NCBI GenBank assembly: GCA_036365515.1
Contig: CM070873.1
Span: 40,679,807 to 40,743,806 of the forward strand
Direction: 5' to 3'
Source: Torymus aiolomorphi
Taxonomy: Eukaryota; Arthropoda; Insecta; Hymenoptera; Torymidae
Length of the DNA stretch: 64,000 nucleotides
Of the stretch, positions 1 through 11,395 are shown in pieces. Below the pieces are notes generated by a model, which searched no databases, was not told the DNA's origin, and saw only the letters and a program-made list of their open reading frames with translations. Both the position numbers and the translations under genes were made by a program. Numbering within the stretch: the first letter of the stretch is position 1; each line of letters opens with the position of its first letter.

Positions 1-456
1 AGATAATCCACTGCATATTAAATAAATATTCACACTAGAGTCACTTATGTATCATTATGATAAACTTAAAAATACGTACTTATTAAGTGAGTCTAAGACT
101 AGAAATAAAAGTGTATACTACCAAAACCGGAAAAAGCTAAAAGTGATAAAAGTAGCTATATAGAGGTTGTAAAAACTTTCAACACTTTAACGAAGAAATT
201 AAAGTGTTTAAATATAAGTAAAATAACTATTAAGAAAAAATTAAGAAATTTATAAAGTCTATGTAGAATTTTATTACAAATGTTGTTGTAAATTTTATAG
301 ATATGTGGTTGTAAATTGGGATACTAGTTTTAAGTTAGTTTTTAAGGATTTATCAAACGCAAATATCCCACAATGGAAGTCCATGGGGATGTTATAACGT
401 TTGATAAAATGTTATTCCAGCCTATGTACAGGTAACTGCGTTTACCTCTATAGGGT

Positions 457-669
457 TTACTTTATATAATCAATCTGGTTAAATAAATATTCTAAATATT
501 CTACCTTATCTTCGTTGTAGGGTGCGCCGCAGTTGCCATCGTTCTCCGCTAATAGAGTGTAGTAATAAGCTGTGAACTCGAAGTTCGTACTCTTCAAATT
601 TATTGAACCTCTTTCCATGCCACAGTCATACAGTCTTTCGGAAGTGGCACTGAATTCTTTTCCAGACAT
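457..669 (-). CDS. Small single-exon ORF, unknown protein (70 aa)
   Basis: No family is recognised. The ORF starts at the ATG at 669-667 (MSGKEFSATSER...) and ends at 457. The same frame stays open upstream, but only from a non-ATG codon, so the ATG is preferred. What makes it more than a chance ORF is its setting. A TATAAATA box lies 31 bases before a TCAGT initiator (predicted TSS 701), the 5' leader is about 30 bases, and an AATAAA signal lies at 275-270, about 180 bases past the stop. The protein is hydrophilic with a tyrosine-rich middle and an acidic C-terminal third, and shows no signal peptide or membrane segment. It could instead be the first exon of a longer gene or a chance ORF. 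Confidence 0.4.
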   Translation of the reverse strand: MSGKEFSATSERLYDCGMERGSINLKSTNFEFTAYYYTLLAENDGNCGAPYNEDKVEYLEYLFNQIDYIK

Positions 670-698
670 GATGCTAAGTGTCTCGTGTCTCGAAGACG

Positions 699-732
699 AC
701 TGAACCTTGTTCACCTCAGTTGCCTATTTATA
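699..732 (-). promoter_or_regulatory. TATA box plus TCAGT initiator
   Basis: On the minus strand TATAAATA occupies 732-725 and TCAGT occupies 703-699, putting the TATA start 31 bases upstream of the initiator A at 701. This is the spacing expected of an arthropod core promoter and points at the small ORF ending at 457. No clear downstream promoter element was seen. Confidence 0.5.
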
Positions 733-1781
733 AGGGGCTGTACTCGTAGGGACAACCAATAGCAACTCAGGCCATTAGTGGAGACATCAGGTAAATTTTA
801 ATTAGGCATTCCCTTAACCCAGCGTGTATTCCCTAAGCCTGGCCTGACAAAGAGTGAGTGAGTGAGTGAGAGAGAGAATTATTGCTACGCATAGGCACAA
901 CAGACTTTATGGTTCCAGCTTGCAAAGATAGGGCAGAACTCAGCGAGACAACCAAAACTGTCTTTGAGTAGTAGATCGGTAAGGGATGCCCCACCCTCTT
1001 GTTGATTGTCCGAAAATACATACGCTTCCCACATTTTTTAAACGACGAAAAATGTAGCAAACTGTTTTTGATTCAGAGCCGCCCTTTGTAAAAAGGACAT
1101 TATTCTCAAGAATTAACATAGCTCACTTTCAGCTCCACAAATAAAAGTTCTGAGATGAGAAAAGTTTTGCGATAACTTTGGAGCGGAAATATATGGGCAA
1201 TGTTGTTTTTTCAGAGCAATTTCAAATAGATTACTCAAATTTATGAAAATACTGTTTAATCGAAAGTGAATTTCCAAAAAATATGAAATACTCCCTCCTT
1301 CATGTTTTTTAAAGTGTTTGTCGTAGTTATAACTTTTGTAGATAACTAAATTTTCCGTATTTTAATTTGCATGAAAACAAAAATCATAAAAGGTAAACAT
1401 ATGTTACAAAATAGAGCAGAAGACAGGAGTTACTTGATCAAACTATCAATTACACAAAGTAATATGAAAATTTCCCTTGATTTACACCGACCGAAAAGAA
1501 CAAATCTGATTAAATAGTCTGAGTATGAGAACATTGTTTAGAACTCATGTAAAAGTAACACAGAAGATATTATTTTTTTCAGAAGTTCATTCAATTAATC
1601 TAAGTTTTCAAAAAACTATGAATAACAGTGATACTATATACTTGATTATGACCTGTTAAATTTGTTTTTTATTTTTTTTTTTCATTGGAACTCAATTATT
1701 TTCATTAACGGGTAAACGTGGGTTAGATTCTGTAAAAATAAGATTTTACTTAATTAGTCCGGTAGTTTTTCTTTTATATTT
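733..1781. other. Non-coding stretch, no feature recognised
   Basis: Mostly AT-rich DNA without a credible ORF or RNA gene. A short GAGT/GA array sits around 853-877. Nothing else supportable was found. Confidence 0.5.
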
Positions 1782-2650
1782 ACTCTGTAAATTTCAATCA
1801 GTGAAATTCGCTGAAAATCAGTTATAAGTATACTAAATCAACTTACTAGGAGAGGCCGCGAACTTCGGAACACGGATTCGGCTCAAACTTTGCGATATGT
1901 TTTTGGATGTAGAAATATAAAGAAAGCTGCAATATTAGACCCTAACGCTCAAAAAAACTGAAGTCTGCGCCTTTTTAGCTTTATTTTGAAAAAAGGCTTG
2001 AAAAAAACCTCTTCTTGAAACGGTAACCATTTAACTCCGGGGAGTCTTAAATATAATTTCAAACATAGAAAATAAAACTAGAGAAAATGAGCTTTCATTT
2101 GCTTTTTTAAAAATTAAAAAATGTTGATTCCTTCAAAAGTTATGTAAATTTAAAATTGAGCATCGAAAGTGTATCAAAATATGCCGGCAGTCGAACAGTT
2201 TAATTTTAAGGGTTAAACAGTGTATTTTCGATGCTCTATTTTAAACTTTTATAACTTTGGAAGGAATCAACATTTTTTAATTCTTAAAAAAGCCAATGAA
2301 AGCTCATTTTCTCTAGTTTTAATTTCTATTTTTGAAATTATATTTAAGACTCCCCGGAGTTAAATGGTTACCGTTTCAATAAGAGGTTTTTTTCAAGCCT
2401 TTTTTCAAAATAAAGCTAAAAAGGCGCAGAATTTCAGTTTTTTTGAGAGTTAGGGTCTAATATTGCAACTTTCTTTATATTTCTACATCCAAAAACATAT
2501 CGCAAAGTTTGAGCCGAACCCGTGATCCGGAGTTCGCGGACTCTCCTAGTTAAATGTTCGGTGAAAGCTAAAAATCAATTGAAATTTCAGTTAATTTGGT
2601 ATACGTATAACTGTTTTTCAGTGAATTTCACGGATTCAAATTTAGAGAGT
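1782..2650. mobile_element. Foldback (long inverted repeat) element
   Basis: The left arm, about 1782-2170, is the reverse complement of about 2225-2650 with few mismatches. The matching ends read ACTCTGTAAATTT and AAATTTAGAGAGT. Inside each arm are matched landmarks, such as the CTAGGAGAG / CTCTCCTAG pair at about 1847 and 2543. The spacer is about 55 bases. No coding capacity is visible, so it is read as a non-autonomous foldback or MITE-like element. A target-site duplication was not identified. Confidence 0.8.
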
Positions 2651-3239
2651 ACATAACGTAGACAACAATCATTTATTGAAATAAGACATAAAAGCAAACA
2701 TTTTAGGTCATATCTTACTCCTCAATCTGTCTTGGAACTTCTCGTAGGGGTACACTAAACCGATTGCTCTTCGACTGGGTCATGTGTTCAACAATACAGG
2801 TATGTACTTCCTTACAGACTCCTTAATCCCCCGAAGCAGGTATGGAACTTGCAGTGGGATTTCCTAGACTATAGTTTCTAGCTGCATTTGCCCTAATGTC
2901 GGGTTGTCTCTTTTCCCGTTACTTTTTAATCCTACTACATGTAAGACCGACGGTTGGATATTTTCAAAATCCTTAAAGTGAAAGTAATCCACGGTAAAAT
3001 TTATACAACCCTATAAACTCTCAAAGTTTCTTCCGAAAACTTTAACCTTTGCTACAGTTTAGGTTTGGCATTATTTTGTTTTTAATTATAAAACCAAAAA
3101 GCGCTGTTACCAGTATACAATTCGTAAAGCAATACCATCAGTTTCTTTCATTTTTCATCACTTATTATAAACCAAATCTAAAAAAAAATCAGATACATTT
3201 TTAGTATACAAGCATTTGTTTAGTGTACGCAGTACATAA
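2651..3239. other. Non-coding stretch, no feature recognised
   Basis: Unique-looking AT-rich sequence between a foldback element and the first GC-rich island. No ORF, RNA or repeat is supportable. Confidence 0.5.
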
Positions 3240-3900
3240 CACATGCACTACTTACAAGAGCATCAGTCTCCCATCAATGTAACTTGGAGAACTCGACGCG
3301 GTACTTATCCCACCCAGGAGATATATCACAAAAACAAAAAGCAAATCTCACCAGGACAACAATCGAACAAGAGTACCAACTCCAATAAGTGATCCTTCAT
3401 AAAACAGAGCCACTTCGCAACGCTGCCCTTTTCACCCTCCCAAAATACATGCACACGCACGCACTTCGCACCCTCTCAGCTAAAAAGAAAAATCACTCGA
3501 AATCTCAACACCTCTTCACGCATACTCACCGACGCTATAATATAGGTATGAGACGATACACAACATCTCTCTCTCTCTCACTCTCACGTGCTGCACGTGT
3601 GCGCTGATTGTTCTCCGGGGGGTTATCGCGCGCGGGCGCCCACGGGGACACACCACCACCGGCACGCGCGCAACTCCATTATGCGTACTTACTCTCCCGA
3701 GTGCACGGCAGCGCTTGTACAAAAGAGTGTGCATAAGTATAACAGCGAGACGACTTATGTGTATAATACACATATATCGAGGCGGCCGTTTTGCGAGCGA
3801 GCGAGTGGGTGCTGAACGAGGTTCGCTGGACGCTATTGTTGGGGGAAAGTGGAGATGTGCCTGTCCTAGGGGGTGGTGAAGGTGAATAGCAGGTGTTGCT
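3240..3900. other. GC-rich island with left-C / right-G skew
   Basis: The left part is C/A-rich with CACA- and CTCT-type strings and the right part is G-rich, with runs such as GGGGGAAAGTGGAG near 3840 and AGGGGGTGG near 3868. The switch is near 3600. The short reading frames here are not convincing as genes. It may be a regulatory or origin-like element. Confidence 0.45.
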
Positions 3901-3996
3901 TGATTACAATATTGGTTTGCAAGATCTGCGCGTTTGAAGAGTTCATATATTGCGCTTGCGCCTACATACAATAAAATCAGACAATAAAATTAGTAC

Positions 3997-4097
<101 letters not shown>

Positions 4098-4506
4098 ATG
4101 TTACGGGATCAAGCACATTTGTAAATTGTCGACAGAGAAATTATATATTTGTCTGAAATCTTAATTCAGTGACTTGTTCACGATCTATATATAATGTTTT
4201 CTTTGAGATCGATCCCTAGTGAAATAACTCACGTCAAAATCTCACCTAATTTTAAAACCAGAAAAACGCTACAATTAAGTTTAAAACTGTTTTACCGATT
4301 GGAAAGTTACACAAATCATATTTCTTTTGTAATTCCTTCTAAAAGGTATGTACACTTATATATACCCTTTTTAACGAAAATTGATTTCATAAACAATTTT
4401 TTCTAAGTTTTTGTGCAAGAACTCACGTGAAATTTTAAATGCGGACTTGGAAAATATTAAAAAAAAAAAAAATTTTTTTATCAAAAAAATAACTTAAACT
4501 GTATTT

Positions 4507-5222
4507 ATTAGTATATTATAAACGTACGACAGACGAGCCAAAATATCCTCTCATGCGCTGGCCATTTCTATTTTCCTGAATCGAGGGTAGGCTGTATAAT
4601 GACAGACAATTCTCGATAGGAAATTTTGTAGAAAGATCCACAAGAGGCGAAATAATGAAAAAACAGAATTAATATGATGATTAAAAATTTTTAGATGAAA
4701 TAAATGTACAAGATATTAAACACCATTTCGTCCTCGGTGCTACCTGATGGACTCATCAGGAATAGCCAGGCAGACCTTTATTCGACGTCAAGATGATGAA
4801 TAACTAAGTTATATTTAATGACCCAAAAGAAAATTTTATTTGTGAATGCCAAGAAGTGGTAGCCACCTAGTAGTAAAAAGGTTGAAACTGAGGTTTAACA
4901 TTTTTATAGTCCCAATGCCTTTTAATTTTATAAGAAGTTTAGACGCTCGTAGTATAAAGTTTTTTTTGCCTAGCGGGCCGAAAGTACCACTTTCGCTCCC
5001 GGCGTCCGATTGCGAAGGTTGTATTTTCAGCCTCGCTAGGCAAAAAAATAGTATACGCTCCACGGGAGTAAAATTGGCCAGCCCACAGCTCGTGTTTGCT
5101 ACCCTCGCCTTCGGCTCGGATGGCAATTTACACGAGCTGTGGACTGTCCAAGTTTTTTCCTCCCTTGGTGCGTAATATACTATATTAGTATATTATAAAC
5201 GGACGACAGACGAACCAAAATA
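4507..5222. mobile_element. Insertion flanked by 39-bp direct repeats, with hairpin-rich core
   Basis: A roughly 39-base direct repeat (core TATTATAAACG.ACGACAGACGA) occurs at 4507-4545 and 5184-5222. Between them lies a module at 4725-4920 that recurs near 11.0 and 36.3 kb. It is followed by two GC-richer stem-loops, with stems TTTGCCTAGCG / CGCTAGGCAAA (about 4965-4976 and 5034-5046) and CCCACAGCTCGTG / CACGAGCTGTGG (about 5082-5094 and 5131-5142). Overlapping frames of about 100 residues on both strands follow from the inverted repeats and are not taken as genes. Confidence 0.6.
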
Positions 5223-5965
5223 AAAACACATCTTAAATTAAAGCTTTTTCTGCCTTCTTTCATAAACTTTTTAGTCCATTTATAGGGCCGAAATATTCAA
5301 AAAGCTATAACTAAAGAGACCCCATTTTTATCAAAAATTGTTCATTTTAGACATAAAATAGCTTTGGTTTTGGAACAAAAGGCCCATTCACAAAAACCCC
5401 AAGACACGTGTCTCATTATTTATCATAAAGAAATACCTCCTACAGTTTTAGCCAAATCTAGGACCCGTATCCTTGATCATCTCCTTGTGAGTGAAATTCA
5501 AGCAGCGTCAAAAATGTGATATCCTCTTTTACTAGGTATTCTTTAATTGCTTAAAAATTGCTAGGTATTCTTTAAGTATTGCAAAAAATGATCTCTTAGT
5601 TTTTGTAACCAAAATTAATAAAATGTTTCGGGGTGAATTTCACCCAATGCGACCAATTAGGGTTAAGTTAGAATATCAGATTTTCACCTGCGAGAATGTA
5701 TAGAAAGAAAGTAGCGATGTGCGCTCAGAAAAACCCTGGAGTACACGTGATTCAAGACATTCTTTAATTTTGACACGATGAATCGCTCAAATAACTATCG
5801 ATTTTAGCTCCTACGTTTTGTTAATAATTTGCCCATGCACATCATAATTAGGAGAATCCTAACAGCCATCAAATCTTCTCAATTTTCAGTCCAAAAATAT
5901 ACCACACTCACTATAAACGCTAAATCATAAACGACCAAAGTATTTCACATCTTGACAATTACTAT
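5223..5965. other. AT-rich non-coding stretch
   Basis: No ORF or repeat worth naming. A short palindrome GGGTGAATTTCACCC lies at about 5631-5645. Confidence 0.45.
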
Positions 5966-6366
5966 CACTGAGAAAAAAGTTTTGTAAAAAAGCTACCGTA
6001 CACTGTAAAAATCCAAAAAATTACCATACTTTCCTGTCCTATCTTTAAAAAATGATGGATTTTTTATGATATCAATTTATTCGTGATTTAGTTGGTGGGA
6101 GTAATTAATTAATTAATGGGTTGCTAGGTTACAAAAACAAAAGTGGCGCGAAGGCTAACTAAAATTAAGGCGGGCGAAGCGCGCTTAGAGATGGCTAGTA
6201 AAATAAATTTTACAATACTTGTAGTAAATTTACCTAAATTTTTAGCAAAATTTCTTATAAAGTATGGCAATCTTTTTGGGTTTGACAGTCTGTTATGGCT
6301 TTACCAGAAAGTATAGTAGGTTTTACAAAATTATTAATAATTTTTACTAAATTTTTTTTCTCAGCG
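5966..6366. mobile_element. MITE-like element with CACTGAGAAAAAA-type ends
   Basis: The left end CACTGAGAAAAAAGTTTTGT matches, in reverse complement, the right end CTCAGCG preceded by an A/T-rich block. Subterminal GTAAAAA and TACCATACTTTC strings are also mirrored around 6270-6330. The interior contains a GC-rich patch GGCGGGCGAAGCGCGC near 6170. No coding capacity is seen. The end sequence resembles those of the elements at 13.7, 24.0 and 28.3 kb. Confidence 0.55.
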
Positions 6367-6445
6367 TATTTGTCAACTAAAAAGAGAAAAATTCATAATC
6401 ATTTTCTCCTTCTCTGCACTTTCCACGGAATCTATGATATCATCC

Positions 6446-6447
<2 letters not shown>

Positions 6448-6521
<74 letters not shown>
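6448..6521. repeat. (CT)n microsatellite
   Basis: About 37 CT units without interruption, in the left half of the surrounding GC-rich island. Confidence 0.97.
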
Positions 6522-6524
<3 letters not shown>

Positions 6525-6843
6525 CCCAGTTCAATCGATCGTTCATTAGCTCCACCGCCGCGGCTCCCTCCGCCCTCCCTAACGTGGTCAACGCGCAATT
6601 GTTTCCCCCTTTCTCTCCCTGCACCAGCAAAACAATGTCGAAACTTCATCAGAGCTATCTCTCTACCACCGCCAGCATCGCTGCTGTATGTACACGTGCA
6701 CATATATACATATACACACGCACAGACAAAGGTCGCGAGAGTGCGCGCGGAAATCAGCGTATCGTTATTTCCATCTCAATTAATATTTTAATCAAGCCCT
6801 CTCTATGCGTTCGCCCCGTTGTTCCATTTACGGGCCCCCGAGC

Positions 6844-6956
<113 letters not shown>

Positions 6957-7616
6957 AAGCACGTAAATGCGCGCGCGCGTCCCTTTTCGACGTCATCTCT
7001 CTCTCTCTCTATCTCTGGTTTCTTCTCTCGCTCATTCGTTGCGATCCAATACCGGGGCAACAATGGGCGCGCGCTTGTGTTTCGCTCTCTCGGCGTATCG
7101 GCGCGCGCGTATTCGTTATGAGAGAGGGAGATTGGAAATTAATTTAAGCGATGGAGGAAAAGTCGAAGCAAAGTGTGTGGGTATGCGAGCGACGTGGCTT
7201 CATTACGGTTCTGTCTCTCGCTCTCTGTGATGTTTGTTTGCGACGATTGATTATTAACTCTTTCAGCCCCGTTTGCGGGGCAGAGATGTATCTTAAATGC
7301 ACCTTATGACGTGTACTTTGTGGATGCACGGTTGAGGAAACTCTCGAATGATTGGTTTGGTTTTAATGATTTGCGTGCGTGTGTGTGGGTGTGTGTGTGG
7401 GTATGCTATAGGGTATGAGACGAGTCAAAGGGGTATGTGGTTTATTAGCGAACGAACTGATTTTAAATGTAACTTCTTTTTTTCAAATGCTGATTACAAT
7501 GAGCACGCTGCACGCATCTATACGCGCATACATACAACAGCATAAGAAATAACCGAACTACAAAATATTCGAAATAGACAGTACCTTATTGGTGCGAGCA
7601 TGACATTTATTATTGA

Positions 7617-8360
7617 TCTATATATCTTATATCTATATATAAGTCTGATATAAAAGCAATCGAAAATGACATAAACCAAAGAAATTTTTCAAATTTAGAT
7701 ACAAAGGGTAACGTATTACACGTAGCTGGCAATGACAAAAACAGTAAAGTAACGGTCATCATGCAAATAACGGGTGAAATGCACAAACATATTAAAGAAA
7801 ATAAAGACAGATTATTTGTTGGTTATCAGAATTGCAAAGTTTACGATATAATAAATGTGAAACCATGTTATAAGTGTGGTAGATTGGGTCATAATGGCCA
7901 AAGGTGTAAGAACAGCCCAACCTGTTTAAAATGTGCGGGAACGCATCTAACAGAAAAGTGCACATCAGAGAAACAGTGCTGCGTCAACTGTAGCTTCTCA
8001 AATAAGACATTTGGAAACGATTATAATACTGATCATGTTACCACTGACAGACAAGAATGCAAAATTTTGAATGCTAAGGTAAACAAGGCTATGAACACTA
8101 CTGAATATATAATAAAACCTGACTTACCGAGATACCTCGGTAAGGTAGATAACTTCAAGAAACGGACGCAAGAGTTAACTAAATCACCAACTACATTACA
8201 AACTCAGGTGGGCGGAACTGAATTAATACTGGCAAAACCCAGGCTTGGAAGTTCGTCTTCACTTACATCGATAACAACAAGATCTAGATTCTACTCACAA
8301 CAAGACCTCAGCCTGAGTTCGCCTACCAAAAATACGCAAGAGGGATCAACAAACTTGTAA
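7617..8360 (+). pseudogene. Retroelement gag-like ORF1 fragment with CCHC knuckles
   Basis: The frame is open from 7617, although the first ATG is at 7761, and ends at 8360. The visible protein carries CYKCGRLGHNGQRC (C-x2-C-x4-H-x4-C), then CLKCAGTHLTEKC, then a third degenerate C-x2-C...H...C cluster. This triple arrangement is typical of the gag proteins of Jockey-type non-LTR retrotransposons, which bind nucleic acid. The part upstream (FVGYQNCKVYDIINVKPCYKC) fits the usual gag region just before the knuckles. The N-terminal domain is missing or lies behind a stop, and no reverse transcriptase follows, so this is an inactive relic or a gag-only derivative. Confidence 0.75.
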
Positions 8361-8698
8361 TTTAAGTGATACAAACTTTGGCAGTGAGATTGAAAATTTT
8401 AAAAAAGCTCTATTGCAAAAGTGTTAATAGGAAACATGAACTAAAAAATAAACTAAAAAATATATATAATAAACAAATGTATACATATTGTTTTACTTGC
8501 GTTAAGTTTTGAGAATTCTATTGACAATATTAAATGTTTAAGGTTTAAATATTTAATACTTAGTATATAAGCTTTAGTGTATAAGTATAGTCTTAAGTAT
8601 TCATGTACCAGCCCTCGTACAGGTAGTTAATATCTATCTCTGAGGACTTTACTCTATGTAATTTTGTTCTGGTTTAATAAATAAATAAATAAATAAAT
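7617..8698 (+). mobile_element. Non-LTR retroelement remnant (gag plus 3' tail, no pol)
   Basis: The gag-like ORF is followed by about 310 bases of AT-rich 3' sequence and ends in a TAAATAAATAAATAAATAAAT run at about 8677-8698, the kind of short repeat tail left by target-primed reverse transcription. ORF2 (endonuclease and reverse transcriptase) is absent. Just beyond the tail, a stretch of about 28 bases containing TCATTCTATTTTTATTCAG is repeated in tandem (8701-8755). Confidence 0.6.
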
Positions 8699-8755
8699 AT
8701 ATCATTCTATTTTTATTCAGAGATACTATATGTATCATTCTATTTTTATTCAGTT

Positions 8756-9060
8756 TTGTAGCTAAGTACTTAAGTTATACGTAATTTGAAATTTTATATA
8801 TTTTTTGTGCTTTACTTTTAATTGGTATAACCAATTCTTTTCTATAGACTTTACTGAATAAAGAAGTTTAAACGTCGAAAATTATACAAAAAAAAATCAA
8901 AGTTTTATTTTACAACAGCAGCATCATAAGCGTTCTTTTCATTGTTAAAAATACAGTTGTCATTAGGATAATTACCCATCAAATACATATTAATAACGAG
9001 GCTTTTATAATGAGAGTAGCTTGTTCATCTACAAAAAAAAATTTTAAAAAACTATAGTAC
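8756..9060. other. AT-rich non-coding stretch
   Basis: Nothing recognised between the retroelement tail and a hairpin. Confidence 0.4.
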
Positions 9061-9078
9061 ATTTCGACACGGGTGGGG

Positions 9079-9164
9079 AAGTCGATTATTTAGCTGGTGT
9101 GACTTTTTTTTTTGCATGAGCGAAGCGAGTGCGAAAAAGTCACACCACCTAAATAATCGACTTA
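9079..9164. repeat. Strong stem-loop with GAGCGAAGCGAG loop
   Basis: AAGTCGATTATTTAGCTGG and TGTGACTTTTT on the left pair with AAAAAGTCACACCACCTAA and ATAATCGACTT on the right, a stem of about 30 bases. The loop carries ATGAGCGAAGCGAGTGCG. A similar loop is seen in the hairpin near 35.57 kb. Confidence 0.85.
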
Positions 9165-9279
9165 CGCACTAGTTTCGAACGGTATTTTATACTACGAGCG
9201 CCGAAAAATCATATCAAAGTTGTAATTTTGAGGTTAGAGTGGTATAAAAACTATTAACATAATCATTGCCAACAACATT

Positions 9280-9641
9280 AAAGAAACACCCGCCGCAATT
9301 AGTAAACACACTCGTCATTCTTAAAACCCCCAAATCACAGCGCCCAGCAGCGACGCTGCAAAAGTCAGCGCAATCTAATCCCATAAAAGTATATGATATC
9401 ACTCTCCTAAAGTAATCAATCAAACGTCCCGTCCGCCCAGTCCCCTTGCAAAAATCAACTCCACAATAGACACCCCACCTACCCCCAAACACCATACGCG
9501 TGTACCCATCATCACAATATATAAGTTAATCTCTCTGTCTCTCTCTCTCTGTCTCTCTATCTGTCTCTCTCTCTGTCTCTCTCTCTCTCCCTCTGTCTGT
9601 CTCTCTCTCTGCGTCTCTCTCTCTCTCCCTCTGTCTGTCTC

Positions 9642-9674
<33 letters not shown>

Positions 9675-10060
9675 CTCTACACGCACGCCTGCTCGATTCT
9701 AATCTAGCCGTCAAAAGAATCCGTTTAATCTGCCAAAGTGTTTCTTTCGCGACAATGATTCGCTCGTTAGGCAGTGTGCGCGATGTAAACCAATCAACAA
9801 GTTATATACATGTGTATGCGTGTGTATCCCGAGGGGGGGATGTGTAGCAGGATTTTGGGGTGCGCGCATGCAGAGGCGAACCATATGCGCAGACGGGCGG
9901 TGTATATAGGTGCTCGAGATGAAAGGGGGATGGGAGAGGAGGGAACGTGTTTTTTTTCGGATGGGTCGCTGCGGTGCGGCGTGTCTTCGGGTAAAAGGGG
10001 GATGTCGAAGGGTTAAGGTCACGGTGTGTCTTTGCATGTGGAAAGCGAGATGTGAATTGA
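9280..10060. other. GC-rich island with left-C / right-G skew
   Basis: The left flank is C/A-rich (ACCCCACCTACCCCCAAACACC near 9469) and includes a CT-type array at 9532-9678. The right flank is strongly G-rich (GAGGGGGGGATG near 9831, GGGGGATGGGAGAGGAGGG near 9924). The switch is near 9750. No gene is supported. Confidence 0.45.
9532..9678. repeat. Compound CT / CTGT array with higher-order repeat
   Basis: CT runs interrupted by CTGT, CCCTCTGTCTGT and GCGT. A unit of about 42 bases (CCCTCTGTCTGTCTCTCTCT followed by GCGTCT) is repeated, so the array grew by segmental duplication as well as slippage. Confidence 0.9.
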
Positions 10061-10309
10061 ATTTGTTTAGGTTTTCAATGTAAATTTAATATTACTGGAT
10101 GTACAATTTCATTACACAGTAAGTGATTCTACTACGTACCAAATGTATTATATATCGGGCGTTTAGAAAAGTAAAAAGAGCGTCTAACCAGATCAAATAT
10201 TTTTATCAGTTGCAATGTTTATAAAGCTGTGCAGAACCATTTAATTTATTTGGAGAAAACGCTACTTACTCGAGTTGACAACATTTTTCATCATACCTTA
10301 TAGTTAAAA

Positions 10310-10800
10310 ATCCATTTCACAGCCGAACAATTCACTTATAAAATTGACTTTTAAAACCTCGTATACGTGACCAAACGATCCAGAGGACTGAAGCGGAGCC
10401 CATAGTCGCGTGGCCCATTGTTACATATCCGCCATGAGTCAAGTCAGTACGTACGTGTACCTATATATCGAATCAGCGATCGCGGTCGCGAAAAAACAAT
10501 GCGCCCGTGCTCTCTTATAATCTCGTCACGTGCTCCGTATGCGGACACAATGAAGACGGGGCACACGTGTTTTGTTTTCTCGCCTCATTGTTGGAGCTGG
10601 TCGCGTGCGAGAGTCGACGAGATTATTGTTTACCCGCATCGGTGCGCCGGGCATTCGAACGATCTCACGAAGTGTCGAGGGTTGCGCGTGAGTTTTTTTT
10701 CTTACATCGAGCGAATCAGAGGGGAAATTTCGTGGTAGACGACAGTTTTTCGTCACGAGTTATGGTAGTATTTTGAAGGCTGGGAGTGGGTCTGGCAGAA
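10310..10800. other. GC-rich island
   Basis: C/A-rich on the left, GC-rich in the centre, and G/T-rich on the right (GGCTGGGAGTGGGTCTGG near 10779). Contains CACGTG at 10527-10532. The frames on both strands lack recognisable domains and splice support. Confidence 0.4.
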
Positions 10801-10809
10801 ATTTAATGA

Positions 10810-11395
10810 AGAACTATAATCTCTTTTTATAAATTAAATCTATTAACCTGCTTTTCCTTAATCGAAATAGTGTAGTACATTATAGTTAGCCTGAATTATT
10901 TGATAGAAAATTTGGCAACCAGTGGCACTCGTAAGAGAAATATAGAAAAGAATTTAATATAATTCAACGCCGAAAATCGATGTTACTTGGCTATATTTAA
11001 GACAGCGCTTTTGTTTTTGGAAGCCAAGAAGTGGTAGCCACCTAGTGGACAAAGTGTGAAACTTATATAAATAAGGTTGTGGCATATCAAGTCTCAAATG
11101 CCGTCAAGTTATTAACTCAATTGTCGGCGTCGAAGATATGTCTGCCCGGATCTTCGTGACGAGTCCACCGGGTACGACTAATGCCTTTCAGTTCACCCTA
11201 TATTGTAAATTTCTATTTTATTAAATTCTTTCCTATATTTCTCTTATGAGTACCGCCAAATTTTCTATCAAATAGTGCAGACTAACTATAATGTAGCCCA
11301 CTATTTCGATTAAGGAAAGGCAATACGACGAACTGTAAGAGATTTTGCTCGTTTGAGGATCAATAAATTTAATTTATAAAATTATATCATTACGA
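10810..11395. mobile_element. Foldback element carrying the shared 4.7/36.3-kb module
   Basis: The left arm (about 10816-10965) mirrors about 11205-11395; for example TTCCTTAATCGAAATAGT on the left and ACTATTTCGATTAAGGAA on the right. The right arm carries about 40 extra bases near 11325-11365. Inside are GCCAAGAAGTGGTAGCCACC (11021) and, in opposite orientation relative to the 4.7-kb copy, TCGAAGATATGTCTGCC (11129). Confidence 0.75.

Noticed and set aside
4836..5175. Overlapping frames of about 100 residues on both strands
   Set aside because: They arise from the GC-rich inverted repeats of the 4.5-5.2-kb insertion; no domain or coding signature favours either strand.
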